Assembly (NCBI RefSeq): GCF_900111605.1
Contig: NZ_FOIA01000013.1
Span: forward strand, 31,394 to 95,393
DNA: 64,000 bases
Direction: 5' to 3'
Source of the DNA: Nitrosomonas marina
Lineage (GTDB): Bacteria > Pseudomonadota > Gammaproteobacteria > Burkholderiales > Nitrosomonadaceae
Shown: positions 60,928 to 64,000 of the stretch, in pieces
Numbering within the stretch: the first letter of the stretch is position 1
How the letters are laid out: each line of letters begins with the position of its first letter
The notes under the pieces: generated by a model
Databases searched by the model: none
Told to the model about the DNA's origin: nothing
The model's input: the letters and a program-made list of their open reading frames with translations, nothing else
Position numbers and translations under genes: made by a program

Positions 60928-62945
60928 AGATCATTGAATCATTTCCCTGTGCGGTAGAAGTCCATGAACATGTGACGATACCCATGTCAGATGGCATTTT
61001 GTTATCAGCCAGAATCTGGCTCCCGGTTAATGCCATACATGAACCAGTACCAGCGATTCTTGAGTATATCCCATACCGGAAGCGTGATCTGACACGTCCG
61101 CGTGACGAGCAAAATTACGGTTATTTTGGTGGACATGGTTATGCTGGTGTTCGTGTCGATATGCGTGGAACGGGCGAATCGGAAGGTGTGTTGCAGGATG
61201 AATATCTGCCGCTTGAACTGAGTGACGGCGTCGAGATTATTCAATGGATTTCCCGTCAACCCTGGTGCAATGGATCGGTCGGTATGATTGGAATATCGTG
61301 GGGCGGTTTCAATAGCTTGCAGATAGCTGCGTTGCGACCGCCAGCACTAAAGGCGGTCATCTCCTTGTGCTCGACCGATGATCGTTATGCCGATGATGTG
61401 CATTATATGGGTGGGTGTCTGCTCGGAGATAATTTATCGTGGGCTTCGACCATGTTTGCGCGCAACAGTAAGCCACCTGATCCTGAAATAATGGGTGAGC
61501 GATGGCGTGAGTTATGGTTGCAACGGCTTGAGGGCAGCGGGTTGTGGCTGGAAAAATGGCTGAACCATCCGTATCGTGATGAATACTGGGAACATGGCTC
61601 CATTTGTGAAAATTTTAACCGAATTCAGTGCCCCGTATTTGCCGTCAGTGGCTGGGCTGATGGTTATTCGAATGCTGTATTTCGCCTGTTGGAGGGGCTG
61701 CGAGTGCCGCGCAAGGGTTTAATCGGCCCCTGGAGTCATAAGTATCCACACTATGGTGAGCCTGGGCCAGCCATCAATTTCCTTCATGAATGTTTACGCT
61801 GGTGGGATTGCTGGTTAAAAGGGAAAGACAATGGTGTGAAACAGGAGACGATGTTGCGGGTCTGGATGCAGGAAAGTGTGCCGCCGACAACGCGATATTC
61901 GCACCGTCCAGGGCGTTGGGTGGCAGAGGAGCGTTGGCCATCGCCGCGCATTGAAGAAACAGTCTTTACGCTGGGGCCGGGGCGTATTTATGCGCCCGGG
62001 CGCAAGCCTAAAAATAGCAAACGAAGCATACAGTCACCTTTGAGTGTTGGATTGTTTGCAGGTAAATGGTGTTCTTACAGCGCCACTCCGGATTTGCCGC
62101 ATGATCAGCGAGAAGAAGACGGCGGCGCGCTGGTATTTGACAGTGCGCCGCTGCAGGATTCTCTGGAGCTGCTGGGAGTTCCGGTTGTAACACTTGAGCT
62201 GTCTTGCAGTAAACCGGTGGCTATGGTTGCGGTCCGGATATCGGATGTTGCACCTGATGATAAGGCGACCCGGGTGACGTATGGCATTCTGAATCTTACG
62301 CATCGCAACAGTCATTCATTTCCTGAGCCATTGAATTCGGGTGAATGTTATCAGGTTCAGGTGCAGCTTAACGGCGTTGCACAATCGTTTCCAAAACATC
62401 ACCGTTTGCGGTTGTCTATTTCAACTTCGTATTTTCCTTTGGCCTGGCCGCCGCCGGAGCCTGCAAGACTCACATTATATTTCCACAATTGCACACTGAC
62501 TGTGCCCGTGCGTCCAGCATCAGAAATTGATAAAGCGCTGCCTTCACTAGGTGATCCCGAAGGTGCGCCCTGCTGTGAAAAGAAACTGCTCGAGCCGTGC
62601 CGTGCAAACTGGCTGGTACATCGTGATCTTGCAGCAGATAAATCTATATTGGAAATCATCAAGGATGACGGCCAGTATCATATAGAAGATATTGATCTTG
62701 CGGTGCGTTCAAAAACGCTGGAATGGTATAGTTATCAAGGCGATGATTTTGAGTCTGTCCGCGGTGAGACATTGTGGGATATGACTTTTGAGCGAAAGAA
62801 CTGGCGTGTACGCACGGTGACTCATACGATTTTAACTTCAACATCCACACATTTTAGAATCCAGGCGGAACTAGATGCATACGAAGGGGACAGTCGTATT
62901 TTCAGTAAAAGCTGGGATACACGTATTTTACGTCGGCATGTTTGA
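60924..62945 (+). CDS. CocE/NonD-family (S15-type) serine hydrolase
   Basis: 673 residues. N-terminal alpha/beta hydrolase: IPYRKRDLTRPRDEQ, ISRQPWCNGSVGMIGISWGGFNSLQIAALRPPALKAVI (nucleophile Ser in GISWGG), FAVSGWADGY and GPWSHKYPHYGEPG (Asp/His region), then a C-terminal jelly-roll domain as in S15 peptidases and cocaine-esterase relatives. The GTG start overlaps the ATP-grasp stop, so they are coupled. It may hydrolyse an amide or ester made or recognised by the ATP-grasp enzyme; that is inference. Confidence 0.85.
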   Translation: MKIIESFPCAVEVHEHVTIPMSDGILLSARIWLPVNAIHEPVPAILEYIPYRKRDLTRPRDEQNYGYFGGHGYAGVRVDMRGTGESEGVLQDEYLPLELSDGVEIIQWISRQPWCNGSVGMIGISWGGFNSLQIAALRPPALKAVISLCSTDDRYADDVHYMGGCLLGDNLSWASTMFARNSKPPDPEIMGERWRELWLQRLEGSGLWLEKWLNHPYRDEYWEHGSICENFNRIQCPVFAVSGWADGYSNAVFRLLEGLRVPRKGLIGPWSHKYPHYGEPGPAINFLHECLRWWDCWLKGKDNGVKQETMLRVWMQESVPPTTRYSHRPGRWVAEERWPSPRIEETVFTLGPGRIYAPGRKPKNSKRSIQSPLSVGLFAGKWCSYSATPDLPHDQREEDGGALVFDSAPLQDSLELLGVPVVTLELSCSKPVAMVAVRISDVAPDDKATRVTYGILNLTHRNSHSFPEPLNSGECYQVQVQLNGVAQSFPKHHRLRLSISTSYFPLAWPPPEPARLTLYFHNCTLTVPVRPASEIDKALPSLGDPEGAPCCEKKLLEPCRANWLVHRDLAADKSILEIIKDDGQYHIEDIDLAVRSKTLEWYSYQGDDFESVRGETLWDMTFERKNWRVRTVTHTILTSTSTHFRIQAELDAYEGDSRIFSKSWDTRILRRHV

Positions 62946-63059
62946 ATAGCAAAATTAGCAGATTATTTATTGTCTCCGCACTCAGGCTTAATTTTCAATT
63001 CAGTGTGGACACTTTTCAACGCTGATGACATGTTTGCAGGGAATAATTAACCCAGATTT

Positions 63060-63690
63060 TCCATTAGCGATTCCCAATAACGAAAAACCAATCAAATAAA
63101 CAACTTTTGTCGTAACTACTCTCCCCATACTTTATGAGCCTCACCCGCCAATGCGATTTGAATAGCGATAAGCGGGTTATATCCTTATTGGCCATGGATT
63201 GCAGGTAGCTTGAAATCCGGCAATAAACATGTGTGCATATTCGGTGGTTCTGAAACAACCTGATACTTTTTGTTTGACCTTTGACATCCTCAAATCGCGC
63301 TCTGCCCTGTTATTGGTAAACGATACATGTGGGTCTTTGGCGAACAGCAATACTGCCGTTTCATAATCTCTGAGCCTTTCCCAAAGGTTATGTGCATCAG
63401 ATTTGGCCAGTTTACCGCGTTTGCCGCTGGGCTTGGGCGGAAATATCCGGTAGTTCTTTTGCGCCGCGCGTTAAAATATTCCGATAGCGTTTTTGCAGAT
63501 TAGCTAATTCTTTATCGCCTAAACATTTTTCCGTGCTTTTAGAGACTGTCTTGCAAGTTTGCTGTAGCAGGCGTTTCATATTGCGCGCCCAGGCATAACC
63601 ATTCGTATCAATAATGAAGGTCAATTCGCGTAACAAATGCGAACCACACAAGCCATGGTTGCAATCATGGTACGACAAGTATGTATGCGT
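63060..63690 (-). mobile_element. Decayed IS66-family transposase, C-terminal half
   Basis: Minus-strand reading gives SYHDCNHGLCGSHLLRELTFI, then ARNMKRLLQQTC, then after a frame change GKLAKSDAHNLWERLRDYETAVL, FTNNRAERDLRMSKVKQKVSGCFRTTEYAH, and after another SSYLQSMANKDI... The NNxAERDLRMxKVKQK...GCFR block is the C-terminal catalytic region of IS66. Frames break near 63412 and near 63240, so it is a pseudogene. Confidence 0.75.
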
Positions 63691-63703
63691 CCGGCGCGAC
63701 CAT

Positions 63704-63904
63704 CTATAATTTTTCTTGTTTTAATGCTTCGATAAATTCCGGCGTTAACGGCAACAACTCATCAATACGACTATTAGGCCAGGTTGGAAGTTTTGAGAGG
63801 GTATCTTTGAGCCATGCGGCCGGGTCAAGACCGTTGAGTTGTGCGGTGCCGAGCAGGGTTTGAATGGCGGCAGCACGTTGACCGGCACGCTCAGACCCTA
63901 CAAA
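63704..63904 (-). mobile_element. IS66 transposase C-terminal fragment (second type)
   Basis: FVGSERAGQRAAAIQTLLGTAQLNGLDPAAWLKDTLSKLPTWPNSRIDELLPL is the usual end of IS66 TnpC proteins (SERxGxRAAxIxxLxxTAxLNGxDPxAWL). The main part is missing and upstream is replaced by IS630-like sequence. Confidence 0.75.
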
Positions 63905-64000
63905 GTGTTCCATCGCACACACAAAAGCAGCATCCTGTTTGGGTGGAATACACCACATCTTCTTCTGCCAGGGCTTAAAGGTGTTTTTTTAAAACCTGTC
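63905..64000 (-). mobile_element. IS630-family transposase fragment (runs off window)
   Basis: Minus-strand reading FKPWQKKMWCIPPKQDAAFVCAME follows IS630 transposases (WCIPPxxDAxFVxxMEDVL...). At CAME it switches into the IS66 fragment; its 5' part is outside the window. Confidence 0.6.

Overview
The window looks like chromosome of a betaproteobacterial ammonia oxidiser close to Nitrosomonas. That is inferred from the character of the 16S/23S genes, the Nitrosomonas-like small hypothetical proteins and the gene neighbourhoods; no database search was run. Most of it is core housekeeping DNA, cut by several short accessory patches that carry decayed mobile DNA.

Layout. 1-8.1 kb: the 3' end of dnaE, then convergent sucB, sucA, gltA, sdhE and sdhB on the minus strand, a TCA-cycle block that lacks sdhCDA and an adjacent E3 gene. 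8.3-15.7 kb: der, dsbC and a ubiquinone hydroxylase (minus), then lolC-lolD and a lipid/drug-type ABC half transporter (plus). 16-22.6 kb: a small lipoprotein, a lipoamide-dehydrogenase-like flavoprotein, a GRDP-like Cys-rich protein, a GHSCP-motif protein, a PuuE-type deacetylase coupled to a double GNAT protein, a mini-ferredoxin and a one-TM protein. 23-26 kb: a PEP-CTERM von Willebrand protein, an alpha/beta hydrolase, a DUF924 protein and a secreted DUF4168-like protein behind a perfect 31-bp palindrome.

26.3-38.6 kb is the richest accessory stretch. It has a decayed CDF metal exporter, a 267-bp MITE-like element, a phospholipase D/VTT fusion followed by an endonuclease-family gene without a standard start codon, and a putative metal (zinc?) uptake locus made of a ZnuD-like TonB receptor with two related secreted proteins. 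It continues with a truncated VOC gene, a secreted HExxH protein, a REP-associated tyrosine transposase with three REP palindromes, and an orphan integron cassette (TfoX-C plus VOC genes with an attC site).

38.8-51.9 kb returns to core genes: fumC, nrdB, nrdA (candidate NrdR boxes upstream), a trifunctional Aas-like protein, an Atm1-type exporter and an Nramp-related transporter without the usual metal motif. 52.1-57.8 kb is a complete rRNA operon (16S, tRNA-Ile, tRNA-Ala, 23S, 5S) with promoter, boxA elements, processing stems and terminator.

57.9-64 kb: a ZIP metal transporter, then an AT-rich ATP-grasp/CocE-type hydrolase gene pair bracketed by broken IS66- and IS630-family transposase pieces. 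Metal handling recurs in the window (CDF remnant, ZnuD-like locus, Nramp-related, Atm1-type, ZIP). The most unusual material is the 27-38 kb patch and the 59-63 kb gene pair.
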